From Chondrosia reniformis (Eukaryota; Porifera; Demospongiae; Chondrillida; Chondrillidae), in contig OX359191.1 in NCBI GenBank assembly GCA_947172415.1, positions 5,952,001 through 6,016,000 on the forward strand: a DNA stretch of 64,000 nucleotides. The letters run 5' to 3'. The stretch's first letter is position 1; each line of letters opens with the position of its first letter. Of this stretch, positions 47,387-60,945 are shown in pieces. Both the position numbers and the translations under genes were made by a program. The notes below the pieces were generated by a model, which saw nothing but the letters and a program-made list of their open reading frames with translations, was not told where the DNA came from and did no database searches.

Positions 47387-48540
47387 ACAATGGCTAACCA
47401 ATTAAAATTGATTAGATAACATTTACAGTACTTTAGACTCATTGCTAGATTCTAGTTGATTGTATCATGCATGCTATGGATGATATATGCATGATATGAT
47501 TCATTTGAATCCCTTTAGAAGAGTGCAATTTATACTTGTTGCCCATAACAGTTAATAGAAATTCATTCCCTTTGGATTGCTATTGAATACATGGTTATAT
47601 ATAAATTGACCCTATGTGTACCTCCTACATATTGCATGTTCATGCCCCATAAGAACAAACATTTTAGCTAGAATATTCCAATTTATGTGACTGTTCACAG
47701 AAAAATACAATGGTCTATATTTACATGCTTAGAAGGTATTATACGTAGCTATTGTAATCAAAGGGATAATCAAACCACAAGTAATCATTTTCAAACTTCA
47801 TAAAGACGAAAGAAGCAATTGATGGTAACAGGACAGCTGGTTATAATCACCGGCCACGCCGGTTCTCCTTTTTTTCTTTCTTGTTTAATAACCTTTTTTT
47901 CTTTTTTTCTTTTTCGTTTTACTTTCCTTCTTTTCCCTTTTTTCTTTTTCGTTTTCATTTCCTTCTTTTTTCTTGCTTAATTTATAGCACAATTGACATT
48001 TTTGATGCATGTCTGTCTCCTGCAACGTTGCCACAATCTAAAGGACTATGGCAATCCTTTGGATTTTTACAAGCCCGATCCTGGCGGACCACAAACTCCC
48101 ATGGCCACCAATGAGAATCATCATGTGCACACAACTTAGTTTTGGAATACTGTACACAGACTTTAGCTCATTGGCATCAGCCAGGCGCTTTAGAGTAGGG
48201 ACCCATCAGTTCAATGAACTATAAGAAAAGAATTAAAAATATGATATAAAATGAAATACTGCATTGATGCATGGATATACAAAAACTGAATGCATGCAAA
48301 TTCAAATACAAATGCCTTCCAAACCAACCTAAAGCTGCAGCCTACAACAGAGGTTCCTAACCGCGACTACGTAGTGGCACTTGACCCACGCTCCTCCAGG
48401 TACGGGTCGTATAGTGAGAATTCGCAAGTGCCAATTTAACACACAAGCAGGATTAATAGTGAGATCATCTCTGAGCACTAACCCATATAGATAGAGAGAC
48501 CACGTCCCAATATATAGAGTTTGGGTTGCAAGAGACAAGA
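47387..48540. other. Intergenic region with pyrimidine tract
   Basis: The tract at 47865-47985 is almost pure C/T on the plus strand (TTTTTTTCTTTTTTTCTTTT). Just after it, 48020-48139 contains an open stretch reading LKDYGNPLDFYKPDPGGPQT and ending in TAG. It looks protein-like but has no start, splice partner or recognisable family. It may be the edge of the LINE remnant downstream or a stray exon. Confidence 0.4.
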
Positions 48541-48544
48541 GTTA

Positions 48545-49206
48545 GAGGTTTGTCAAATGCGGAAGTGAAGGAGATGCTGGAGTCCATTGCTTGGAGGAAG
48601 ACTTGGGAGGATTGGGACCGTGAGATGGAAGTGAAGCCAAAGCTGAGTATGTTGCAGAAAATTCAGACTGTGCAAGGTTAAGATGGAGGAGTGACAGAAG
48701 AATGATGATTAAACTGAGAGGTGGTACGGCTGCATTCCATGCAAATTGAGACAGGAAGATGGCAGGGGGTGGCCAGAGAGGAAAGAATGTGCAAAGAATG
48801 TGGAAGTGGTGAGGTTGAGGATGTTGAACACTGGCTACTGAGATTTGCAGCATGGAAGACCATCAGAGAACCATTGCTAGTGAGAGCGCATGAACACCAG
48901 GAAGGCGATCATGACAAATTGGCTGCTGTCTTATTGTCCTCTGCATGCAGAAATTATAAAGTTTTATTCATAATCTCTGATATGTGGCATGCAAGATTTA
49001 ATTGACGTTATATTATAAGCATGGTGCCTTCTACTATGTATGTTTGACTTGACATAGCTCTTTATGTGTTGTTATATATCTTTTTGCTTATAATTATGTA
49101 CACTCATGTGTTGGTGCTATATACATTGGACCAGTATCGATCCTAATGCCCTTGGGCATGGTGCACCTTAATCATTGAATTGAATTAAATTGAATTGAAT
49201 TGAATA
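48545..49206 (+). mobile_element. Degenerate LINE 3' end
   Basis: Translation gives LSNAEVKEMLESIAWRKTWE ... KPKLSML. After a frame break comes MQIETGRWQGVAREERMCKE then CGSGEVEDVEHWLLR, the C-terminal region typical of LINE reverse-transcriptase proteins (paired Cys and a His in an EDxEH-like setting). Several stops and shifts lie between the pieces. The insertion ends in a tandem tail of ATTGAATTGAATTAAATTG at about 49177-49206, a common way for LINE 3' ends to finish. No 5' part is present. Confidence 0.75.
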
Positions 49207-52151
49207 CATATATACGAAAACCGATGACCCTTTGTCGCATGGTACCATGGCCGTGCTCCTACCACGGTTTTTGCATCGATCCACATCAAAGTAGACCTCC
49301 ATGCAGAGTTGATAGCCTGGAGACCAAAGACTGAAAATTTCCTTGCCTATTTATTAGAAACTGCCGGCAGTAAACATTGTGAACTTGGCGGAAAATCGTG
49401 GAATTAAAATTTTGCTTATTGTTTTCGATGTCATGTTAATAGACAACATGCAGAACATGACCCGCCTATTCAGCAAGTTGTTATTGTTATTGAGTTTAGA
49501 CCAGAAATCACTCATGGCTATCCAGCGAAGCAAATCATAAAATGTACAGTGACCCATGAATAGAAGTGATTAATTAATAAACAATCCTAATGAACTTCCA
49601 ATTATTTCAGCAGTGATCTTTTATTTCAAAAGCTCTAGCAAGCATATGAATCGACATGTCAATCGGCATGTTTCATGCACAGCACAGGACAACGTATTGC
49701 TCAATCAATTTGTGAATCCAAAATGGCTGTTGTTCAGCAATTACCCCTAGTTTGAGGAACTTTGGCATTGTCCATGCCTAAACCACACTCATTGGTAGGT
49801 CATCTTGTTTAGAGAATCAGACAAACTACATAACTACTTTACTATAATATTTACTTATAATGTAATGATTAACATACTCATTTACCAGCATTTTTACATT
49901 GTCTAATTAAAATTTAATGTTGTTTGTATTAATGTTACATTGTAAACAGTCTCACAAGTAAAAGTTTTTAATGATGTTTATGTCTTATTCTGCAGCCTAT
50001 ACTGATTTCATTTATTTATAGAATTGTCATGGGAACCAAATATCAGTTACCTAGCAACATGTTCAATTAAGAAATGCAATTATTATTAATAAAGTATTGG
50101 CTTAACCCATTCAGTAAGTGTTGGATCAAGGGAAGTTAGCATGGAATTTACAGTGAGTATAACAACTGTAAAGGTCCTGGATTACATCTGTTTAATGGGA
50201 CCACCAGTTTTAGCATGTCTACCAGTCCCTAGCAACTAGTAACCTCCAACTACTTATGAAACTTTATTAAAACATTTTCTTTTGAAATTAAAGTTATATA
50301 TTTGGTTCCCTTCTTGTTCACTTTTAGGTCATATGTACCACATTCCAGAAGCTTTGTATGCACTTGTTTATTATATTTACAACTTTGTTGTTACTCCTTT
50401 ATAAGCTCATCAGAATGCAATGGACATTACCTCGGATGACAAATTTGACTAAGAAAGTGACATGGCCATGTACAAGTCATTTAATACGTAGGTCAACAAT
50501 TAGTTTAAAGTGTCTCTATGCCCTGGAGTCCAATATCTGGCTCTTCTGTTGAAATGTAACTAGCTACTTGGAATTCATAGTGATCCTTGTTCCAATTTTA
50601 GTTTAAAGTAAAGCCCTGGGTACTGGTACCTCTTTTTTAAAGTATGGCATGTCAGTTTGTATTCTTTATGTGAAAATCATTTCAGATTATTTGTAATTGC
50701 CTATTACTTAAAGAACTTGTTAGAATGTTCTAGTCCAGATTATTGTTATGAACAGTTATGGGGAATAACAAAGAACAATGACAGGTCTAGTACAAAAGCA
50801 ACTCAATAACTGTCTTATGATGAATATTGCCACAGTTAATTAAATAAGACCTTTCAAAGCAAAGTAATTGTCATTGGAAAAACCAATTATTGACCAATTG
50901 GCCATCAGACCTGTTTTAAATGGTAACTAGATAGAGAAATAGTTCAAATGACCTAGATAACTGGTCTACCAGATTTAGGGTCCATTCCAGCTCCCAATAG
51001 CTATGACTACGTATACACTCATTTGGAGGTGTGGTTACATCCAGCTCATCTGAGGTGTAAGTAAAACAATATTGCTGGTCTTAAGGTGCTTACATCATAC
51101 ATCTTACTTCTACGTACATATATACCTTTATTCCCCTCTATTTACCTATAACCAGACAATATAATTATAAGGCATAGATAAAATAATAGAGAATAGACTG
51201 GAGAAATGATAAATATACTATACAGAATTAATAAACACCCCCCTTTGCATATGAAATCATAATTAATGAAGTTAAATTCACACACGTGCACCTAGTCAAG
51301 TAGTATCTTCACCTGTCACATAGCAACCAAAATTAACATTGTATATTTTATATATGGTTATCATAAGTGTGATTCAATAATTTAATAGCAAGTACGTATA
51401 TAGGCATACATTGCTTATGACGTATCCAGTGTACGTATATACGTATTTGAATCAGACACATACACTGTACAGTGAAGCATCAGGCATGTCATATAATTTC
51501 AGTGCTTCAGTTTCTCATAAGAAGGTTAAGTATATAGACGGTCCTGCAAAGAAATCAATTGCATCCAACATTTTCATAGGCAAGACCAGCAGTAGTTTTT
51601 AGTGATCAAATAATGCCATTTAGCTAATCAGATCTACATAGATAGTTGACATGACTCAAAGTTTAATCACTGACCTACAACTGTAGTACCCTTAAACTTA
51701 TTGAATCTGCTGAAGGTCACATGATCAGCACTAAAGACATGCCCTTTTGTGCATAATCTTAACCACAGAGTAACAGTTGTTAAAACAATGATATTGATAT
51801 ACAGATAACCACATAATAAAACATTATACTTGTAAATCTTTCAATCTTACATGTATATACATGCTTATATTAATGTCATGCATATAGGTAATTTATTATA
51901 TATACAACTACCCCAATATTTGCAATTTATAGATGTAACATTTGAGTTTAAATTTGTTCTAGCTTAACACTTCTCTTCTATTATTATAGCAAGCAATATT
52001 ATAATTCAAGATAAATTCCAACGTTTTGCCTATATATCACAGCCAGGTATTACAAAATAAATGTAATAATCTATTATAATTACAAAACGCTTTACCAATT
52101 GTTAGAATCATGAATCATGTCAAAGAAGTTTTATTTCCATAACATACTATG
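49207..52151. other. Gene-poor intergenic region
   Basis: About 2.9 kb with no frame above background and no RNA gene recognised. A hairpin-like CCATGGTACCATGG core occurs near 49240. The rest is AT-rich. Confidence 0.5.
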
Positions 52152-55065
52152 TTATTCATTGCCATGTAAAAAGTTATCTTTCACAGGAATAAACAAAGAT
52201 CTTCTTGATCTGCCATCAACAGATCTTGAATAGTGTCCCTTACCTATGATATTGCACATATACATAAATTATATTGCTCAAAAATGTGTTAGATTATTCA
52301 TATTTATATCATACATACGTAGGTACATAGGTCAAGTTCTCATCCAGTATATACGTATATGTAAAACATCAATGAAAAAAATAGGAACAGCTACAATACA
52401 TGCATCTTATAAAAGTTCAACGACACAGAGTCTAATATATTACAGATTGCTCACCTGCAACATCTTCAACAAAGAATATTTCTCCTTGCTTAATTACCCT
52501 CTTCTCTCCGCTGGATACTTCTATTTCTACATCAGCATCTAAATTTACAATAAACTGTCTTCTTGGTGCATTGTGCCAACTGTAATTATAGTCTGCAGGA
52601 GTCTCTCTAAAGATGACACCTTCACAGTGGACCATTTCTGACAAATAGCCAATTGTACCTGCAGGAGAAATTAGATTAGATACAAACCTCCATTCTCATA
52701 GAGTACTATTGGACACTATTGGACATTGTAGTATCTATATGTGAAATCACATAGTTACATATATACATAGACAGTGAAGATAGTTTCTTTTTTCTTCCTG
52801 AAAGAAAACAGCAAAATTTAATATAACATATATATGGAGGTACTTTAATTAAGTGCTAAAGACTAAATTAAACTTTGAATTTTAAAATTCAGTGTCAGAT
52901 GACTTTGTCATTTAGTTTTAAGGCAGGCCTTAGATCTTAAACTGATCTGTTTAATTTGGCTGTTCCCTTATCTACTAAACACAAAACCACAAGCTTTCTT
53001 AGCTTGTGAAAGCACCTATTATATTAGCAGATAAGGCTCCTCAGGTTTCCATCATTCACCATATTATGCACTAGGCTGTCTTTTGAGTGACAAATGCATA
53101 CTTTGTTTCTCATTGAGTGAACTTTAGTTCTCTTTATTAGTTCATCACACCACTTGGGAGACATGAGTGGATGGGGTAAATTGGGAGTCTAATAATTTGA
53201 CAGCAATGTACAATTCTACAAATTAATGCAAAACTATTTAGACAGCTAAGTTCACTTCAAATTTATAATAAACATGTATGCTTTAGCCTAATTCAGGTGA
53301 ACTAGCTCTCCGAAGCAAAAATGAATAAACTAGTTATTAAAAAAACTACAGTCAATAGGTACAATTTGTCATCTTTATTAGTCCAAAGTTTCAGATATTT
53401 TCAAGGTAAATCAGTTGCACTAGAGATCAATGACTGTGAGGTTTTAAAGACATGAGCTAAGGATTTACAAAAGATCAAGAACGGACAAGGATTCCCAGGG
53501 TTACTGGTGAATGGTGGTATTCCCAGAAACAGCTATCTGGCCCAGTGGAGCAGAAGAAGAAAGAGAAGACTCCTGTATCTTCATCCAAAGCTCTCTCCAG
53601 GTTTAGTTCCCTATATAGGCATGGAAGGAAAATGGTGCCTACCTATGGCTATTGTTATTCATAGGTATTCGAGGCTGTCACCAGTTTCCACTAAAATGTG
53701 CATCATTTTTGTAAGAAGTAATCTCTTATAGCAAACCATCTCAAAGGATATCCAAAGGCATAGTAAGGAATATGCTTTTTAAAGCCAAAGAAGAGATAAC
53801 CAATCACCTATGCCGATTTACAACAATTCTAAAATCATTCTACCATATCAGCATTTCAATGCAAAGAAAGGAATAGGATACATTGTGAATTTCAATCTAA
53901 GTATGGTTGGAATGTGTTTTTAGAAATTGCACACTACAATTAGCTATATGGGTACAGTAGAAATTAGAAAAATAAATCTACATTGTAAGGCAAATTCTAT
54001 CACTGTCTAGTGCTCAATATGTGTATATGAAGTCCGATTATCCCTTTTACATAGTTTTACCCAGCTATCTTGTGGTTGACACTGGTTAGTAACCAATTGA
54101 CTAAGATGACCCCTATCACCTTTAATCATCAGCTTGTTCTGATAAAGAAAAGTACCACTAATTAGTGTGATAAAAAGCTAATTACTTTGTAAGTGGGAAG
54201 CATGGATGGAATATTGCTGCTATAATTCCTCAGTACCAGAGTATACAGGTTGTAACCAGCTATCTTAGGTTTCATTCCCAGCAAATGTTTCTTTCCTGTT
54301 TTCCTCTTTCTGATGTATATTATTATTGTGGTTTGATTATCACTTGATTTCACATATTGCAACATCAGGCTTATAATGGTTACCCTATAATGTGCCTGGC
54401 ACGTGTAGCACTTGAATAATCCTAACTGCATGGATGACTGACATGATAAAATAACAAGAACACTAAAATCACTAACACAAGGACATTAGGGATAAAATTT
54501 ATATACCACTGCCACTTGTAAAATTGTTAAACAAATGTGCAAAGACCTTGTAACTATATATGATTTTTTAAGAAAAACATCTCAGAGTCAATCAAAACAT
54601 GAGACGATGACATTAATTTAGTATGAGCTGATTTGTCAGTTCAGTTACCTGAATGAGACACCATGCATAGAAACACTAATGGTGGACATACACAATTATG
54701 GGTAGATGGCACATATAAGGATGAAACGTCACGTAGCGAAAATTATTACCTATATAGCCCTAGCCACACCCACACTCTAACCCCCAGAGAATATACATTA
54801 TTGCGTAATAATTTCGATCCATCCTTATATGTGCCATGACCCCAATTATGAACCTTGAAAGCCATTACTTTAGTAATGGTATATACCCAAGCCGTATGTG
54901 GAAAGTAATTGTGTTAGTACGTAATATTCCATGAAGACCTTTTTACTAACCAGATCCTTTCATTTCAATTTTGAAGCTTCTAAATTGGGAATTCCCATTT
55001 TTGTCATTGTATATCCTCAGTATGTCAACAAGGCGAACATCATCCTCTTTCGAACTGTGAGCCAT
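52152..55065 (-). CDS. Small cupin-domain protein (136 aa)
   Basis: Three exons, phase-consistent: 55065-54951, 52658-52455, 52243-52152. The protein starts MAHSSKEDDVRLVDILRIYN and continues with FKIEMKG, NYSWHNAPRRQFIVNLDADV, KQGEIFFVEDVAGKGHYSRS and ends HGNE. The order (WHxAPRRQF, then a GEIFFVEDxxGKGH turn) is that of a compact single-domain cupin also common in bacteria. His residues in WHNAPRR and GKGH are the likely metal ligands, but the classical HxH motif 1 is absent, so catalysis is uncertain. Intron 1 is 2.3 kb. A splice acceptor just before the ATG (TTACTTACAG at about 55079) suggests a non-coding first exon near 55150. The substrate is unknown. Confidence 0.82.
53142..53205. 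repeat. Foldback family 2, half copy in cupin intron 1
   Basis: GAGACATGAGTGGATGGGGT followed by AAATTGGGAGTCTAATAATT corresponds to the right arm of the element at 60262-60426. Confidence 0.5.
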
Positions 55066-58060
55066 TTTTCTTAAACCTGTAAGTAACCTAAATGTGTTAA
55101 AGAGGAATGCAGACAAGATAACTACATCGACCGCTAGTGATAGCACGTTTACAATAACCTTAATTGCTTCAAGAAATTCCTCGACTTTCTAAATGCAGCC
55201 ATTTATTATACGTTTTACTGCTGATTATGCAATATTAATCCACAATCGGACCAGGGAGGACGGAAGCGTCAATCCCTTTTTACTTCCTGATCACACAGGT
55301 CAGGTCCAAAGTATAAAATAAATACTGTACGTACACACATAGACTGAAACACGATGAGCATTACATAGACAGAAGGTCACGTGATGAAACCGGACACGTA
55401 TGTGACCTTTCGTACTATAAATTGATTATGCATAGATCACAATATAAATACATTATGCAGAGTCTCCTAGGAATTGTTATAGAGGAACAGGTATCTAACT
55501 AAAAAAGAAGAAATTGATTCAGCTTAAATTATTCATTCAAGTAAGTGGGATGCCTTTTCCCCTACCGTTCGATATGTTATTACTTTCCAGCGGCGATACG
55601 CCAGTGTTTATCTAGCTCGGTTGACGAGGCTAAGAAAGGGAGACTATGATTGACTGCTTCTGTATATAATGGTTTGAATATCATTAAGATTGTATGTTTC
55701 AATCTTTTGGTTTTATTTGCAATATTGCAGTCAAAGTAAGTTCGGTGTATTGCGATTGAGTGGCTTCACATATGCCGATGAACCTGCCTTAGTCTGGATC
55801 GACTCGTCTAAGTAGAAACCTCTTTTGTAGCAAATTGAAAAACGTAACTACATAAGGTTTACAATGTAAACCTTGGCTAAATGGTTTCAATATTGTTAAG
55901 TTGGCGTGTATGTTGATGTTTCATGTTTTAATAGTATAGTGTATTGAGTTAAAGATTCCATGGTTTACTTGTGTTTGAAGGTATATTCTGGGACTAATCT
56001 AGCTGTAGATTCCGCTCTCTATTGATACCTAGATGGGGTGAGATATTGACTTGAATAATTTCGATTAGTTAAATGCTTTTTGTAGCTGGTTTCTTCCAAA
56101 TATTGTATGCTGTATGGTTTAGAGTATTATATGCTCCTACATAAGGGATGGGCTAACAAAAGTAAAGTTTTTATAAGCACAAATGTTGCGGGTCACCTAC
56201 TGTTGATTAGAGAAGTCAATAAGTTAGGTATACAATGCACATTGTTTAAAAGATGACTGTTATTGTAGTTGTGTTTTTATTAGTCACCTAACTTACTGGA
56301 CTAAGTAGAGGATACATTCTTTAAAGTGTCACTTGTGAAAAGAGTTAAAATTCGATAAGTTTTATCTATCTTGTTCAAACTTAATAAATTACTGTTAAAT
56401 TTCTTCTGAGGCTGTCAGTAGATCAATCTTGATCTTGATTACATCATATTGCTTGATGGGAAATTATGTCAGGAATTGTTATGTGTATTATGTACTGGTA
56501 GCAGTAGACCTTTCATTATTTATGTGACCTATATATACTGTTACACTAGCTGTTCTAAAGAATGGTGAAACTGAATGTTACACTCAGCCTGTAACATTTC
56601 CTTTAAGGTCAGTTTACTGTTTGAGAGTTTATGCCACTGTATAATTCAGTTAGGACTTTCACTGGTGTGTAACATATTATTTAATGATATAATAAGCTAA
56701 GGACAGTGTAGTGGTGCCGCGTGTATAGGATAGGATAGAAGCCTTTTCTTAATGTCATCAAGACTAGTGCTGAATCATTCAGTGATGGACATTCATGGCA
56801 CTAGTATTCAGCTATCTAAAATTCTAGTAACCGTGGTAACCATGTGTTTTACTGACATGTGACTTAACCAGATGTAATTAATAAATGTAACTAAAGTATA
56901 GGCTATGGAATATTTTCTTAGTTAAGTCATTATTCTATCTTATATAGGGGTAACCTTGTAGTCTTTTGACATATGATCTATGTATGTACATATTATGTAC
57001 ATACATTGTCCACTAAAGTGATTTGATACAGTAGATTAGATTATAGAATTATGTTACATATATTATCAAAATTTGATGTGTTTATTTTAAAATAATGTGC
57101 ATGTTCTATTGTTACAATCTTCAGGTAAGTTGCAATCTTGAACTAATAAACTCATCTGGATGCTTTAGAAGCAATGGACATCATTAGTATAATCATTTGG
57201 TGGTAATTTGATGAGCCATAGGCACTTTAAATAGAGCTCCTGATGAGGATACTATTTTCCTTGTCTCTTAGTCTTGCTACTGTATCAAACAGTTCCTGGG
57301 AATCCACTCTTTGTTATATTACATTTAGTTATTTGTTCCTATATCTATTAAAAATGTTTATCAATCTATTAGCATGATATCTGTGGTTTGTTTTCCATGT
57401 TCTGCTATGTTCTGCTCTAAAGCCGCAAAGGTATTCTAGATGATTATCAATTATAACAACATTGTTCTAACCTTCATCCTTTTGTTAATGCATTGCTTGA
57501 GCCAATATATATGCACATACGTACCTATGGTGTCAAATTCTCTATGGACAAATTGTCCCATAATTCTCCTTTATGGTCTGTATTATACAGGCCTATTTTC
57601 TTATTGGTAGAATCCCAGAACTGCTAAAATTGGCTTTGTATTATATACTGTACCTCAAGGGGTTAAGAATAAATATTACAATAAAATTCCTAAATGCAAA
57701 GGTCAGTACATTGAGCTACTTTTGGCCTATGTGGGAAATGGGGAAATTATTGTACTGTGTATTCCCGGACCTAGCTTTAAAGGTAATATTGCAAATGACA
57801 TACTTATATATACACTTCTTGAGAATAGAGACCTTGCTACCTCATATATATATATACGTAATATCTATTAACAATAATACGTAGGTACGTACATACCAAC
57901 TATGTATATATAGAATAAGAATTTTTTTCTAACTGGTTATTGCTGACAGGAAATACTTACATGATGTAAACTCCCTAATGTTGTAATGAAGAGGTAGTAA
58001 CAGTACTTATGTTCTGGTAATGGAATAAGGATTTCTTCTAACTCAACTGCATCAAATTTA

Positions 58061-58190
58061 TCTTTTGAAGGGATCATCTTTTGACTTTTAAAGCATCTAA
58101 AGACACAATTTTGTTGTCTCTCTTGAGTGTCAGACGTTTCAACCCCGAGGGTGTTCTGTCACTCAAATCAAAAGATGATCCTTTCAAAAG
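58061..58190. repeat. Foldback element, family 1, inverted orientation
   Basis: TCTTTTGAAGGGATCATCTT at the left and AAGATGATCCTTTCAAAAG at the right. The core is the reverse complement of the 6383 copy (TCTCTTGAGTGTCAGACG, TTTCAACCCCGAGGG). The left flank again shows AAGGATTTCTTCTAACT. Confidence 0.75.
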
Positions 58191-58629
58191 TTGTGTTCCG
58201 GTATTGTGTAATTCTAGAGATACAGGCATATAGTTATAGTCCATAGTAAGAGTTTTCATGCATACTGCGCTACATATGTGGGCAGGGCTGGTGGTATTAT
58301 ATAGTTACAATAAGACACATGTTATGTATACCAATGTAATCCTGTGATTACTTTCAAGCCCAGTAATAATGTTTTGTTAGAGTGAATCCACAGACTGTTT
58401 ATCTTAAATATTTATCTATGTACTGTATTTATAAATCTGTTATTTCCTTTAGTGCAAATATGATTATTGTGTATTACTGTTCATTTTAAGAAACATGTTT
58501 TCCATGTAGGTACATCTACAAATTATATTTTTACTAAGGGAATTTACAGTGGTCATTGTGTCCTCTGTTTTGTTATGATTAGTTATGTAAATTATTGTCA
58601 TTTGTAAAACAATATATACATTATGGTGG

Positions 58630-58745
58630 TAGGTATGGTATGGTGGTGTACGTATGTGTATGTATGTGTACGTATGTGTGTGTATGTATGTGTATGTGTG
58701 TACGTATGTGTATGTACGTATGTTATGTACATACATAACATACGT
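58630..58745. repeat. TG / TACG-type microsatellite
   Basis: Irregular array of GTATGTGTACGTATGTGTGT-like units ending in an inverted pair, ACGTATGTTATGTACATACATAACATACGT in two halves around TGTACA. Confidence 0.85.
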
Positions 58746-60261
58746 ATAATGATGATATATAGGATAAGTAGGGAACTCTATTTTGAAGGGTCTCTTTCCT
58801 AAAACAGGTTTGTTACTTTGTATTGTCTGATATATACCATAACTTAAAGGAAGTACGCGCGTACACATGCAAGGCTATATACTCATTCTAGCTCTTTCCT
58901 AATACACCTTACTTCATACTACATTTACTTATCAATCAGTTTATAAAAATATGTTTGATTATTGGTTTATATCATTTCACAGAGTGGCTTACTTGTCATA
59001 ATTCTATTCAATGAAGTTTGTCTAATTTTCATTTATGTCTTTTATAATAGTAGAATACACAAATACATTTAGGCGCATTATATCATCTCATGTATGTATA
59101 ATGCTTAAGTATGAGGATACAGAGACTGAACTGTGGGAATTACAATGGGTGTATATACATACATTAGAAGGTCTTCAGTTACCATGACTACAATAGTGAC
59201 ACAATAATAATCCTAATTAGATGTGCCTCACTGATTTGAAGCTATGCAGTGTAGTACACAAGAAAATTGCACATAGATAACTTTATTAGCTTTGTCAAGT
59301 GAACAAATTGTATGTAATGCTTCTATAATATGTATATTATTGTTTTTATATGTGTATGTATGGCTTATGTAAGTTAGAGTACTAATTAGTATCAGTTTTA
59401 TGAGAAGGTTTGTTTTGTCAGTTTTGCTTCCCTAGAAATAATCAGAGTTCATATATGTACATATATAACGTTTGTGGATCTGAAATTATTATTCTGCTGA
59501 ACTAGCTAAGTGACCAAGGCTTATCTGGCTGTCAGCAAAGTATTACTATCAATGATAACCTTTCTGATCACCCAAGGAGGAAAAATCATCAAAACGTAAT
59601 CTGGTATAGACCTGAAAATCTTAAATAGCAGCTATTCAGAATTTGCAGCTGTTTCTTGTACTTTAACAGTTTTATATTGGAAGGGTTCAAATTTGTACAC
59701 TTTGTACAAGAAACAGCTGAAAAGGACCCAAATAGCTTGTGTTTTAATTTGCCCTCTCGTTAGGCGCATATGTTTGATGGACTTTGTATCTAACCTAGAC
59801 ATATATGTATCTAACATAGACCTATATGTATCTATTATGTGTTTGTCTGATAATATTGTTAGTCTCCTTAGTTACCATCATACTTTGTGTGCTATCAATA
59901 AATGCTGTGGCAGCTACGTACGTACGTAGTGTGAAAATATTAGTTGTTGTGATATATGATAGTATATGTACGTAGCTGCTAAAGTATTCTGTATCAAACA
60001 ATAATTGTACATCTGATAAAACCTGTTATTTTTATACACATGGGCGTGTATATAACTGTCACCTTATACCATGTGGTGTTTTTATTGAAATCTCCCACAT
60101 TGTAGAGTTCTATTACATAATTTAGGTACATGGTCTCTTTAAGAGATTATCACAAGGGGACATAAAGGAAGGGTAAAATACAATATAACAAATCTTGAGT
60201 GGCAACCTAAGTTAAATGTTTTTTGCAATTTAATAAATTGGTATCCTTATAGCTTTGATAT

Positions 60262-60426
60262 CCTCATCATTCAACTGATTTTACCCCACCCATTCATGTC
60301 TCCTGAGGAGCTGAGTGGCTGTAGGGAGACTCTGGTTTCCAACATGTGAACTTTTGTTCCACATATTAGCTCATTGCACTATTCAAGAGACATGAGTGGG
60401 TGGAGTAAAATCCAGAGTCAAATGAG
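60262..60426. repeat. Foldback element, family 2
   Basis: The left arm TTTTACCCCACCCATTCATG with TCTCCTGAG pairs with the right arm GACATGAGTGGGTGGAGTAA AATCC. Ends TCATTCAACTG / GAGTCAAATGA also pair. Partial relatives are at 41489 and 53142. Confidence 0.7.
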
Positions 60427-60717
60427 TAGATATAAGTATATACGTATGCTTTGGTCAGTATATATTTGAACAGGAAGTGCAGTGGTCATAATGTTAACTA
60501 AAGGTCTCTGCTGCTACCTACAGTATAGTCACCTAACCAGAAAATTTTCAATTTCTGGGAAAATTTTTCCTACTAATTCCTACTTGAAAATTAGGTCAGT
60601 GACTTACTACACCATACACAGGATTTAGACATAATGTTGCTACCATATCAATAATGTGTACATATGTTACTGTTTCTCATATTGAATATTTCCACTTCCT
60701 TATTATTTTATGGTTAT

Positions 60718-60945
60718 TGTACTTCCTGTTTACAATGAATGTGCATATATCTAGGCATGGAAAGGGAGTTAATTGTACTTCCTGTTTACAATGAATGTGC
60801 ATATATCTAGGCATGGAAAGGGAGTTAATTGTACTTCCTGTTTACAATGAATGTGCATATATCTAGGCATGGAAAGGGAGTTAATTGTACTTCCTGTTTA
60901 CAATGAATGTGCATATATCTAGGCATGGAAAGGGAGTTAATTGTA
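60718..60945. repeat. 56-bp minisatellite, 4 copies
   Basis: The unit begins TGTACTTCCTGTTTACAATG and repeats at 60718, 60774, 60830 and 60886 with essentially no differences, so the amplification is recent or homogenised. Confidence 0.97.

Noticed and set aside
49354..49557. 67-codon minus-strand frame
   Set aside because: Background-length frame with no similarity, no splice partners and no conservation evidence.
58464..58868. 134-codon minus-strand frame rich in Tyr, Thr and His
   Set aside because: Translation of the TG/TACG microsatellite; no start context or homology.
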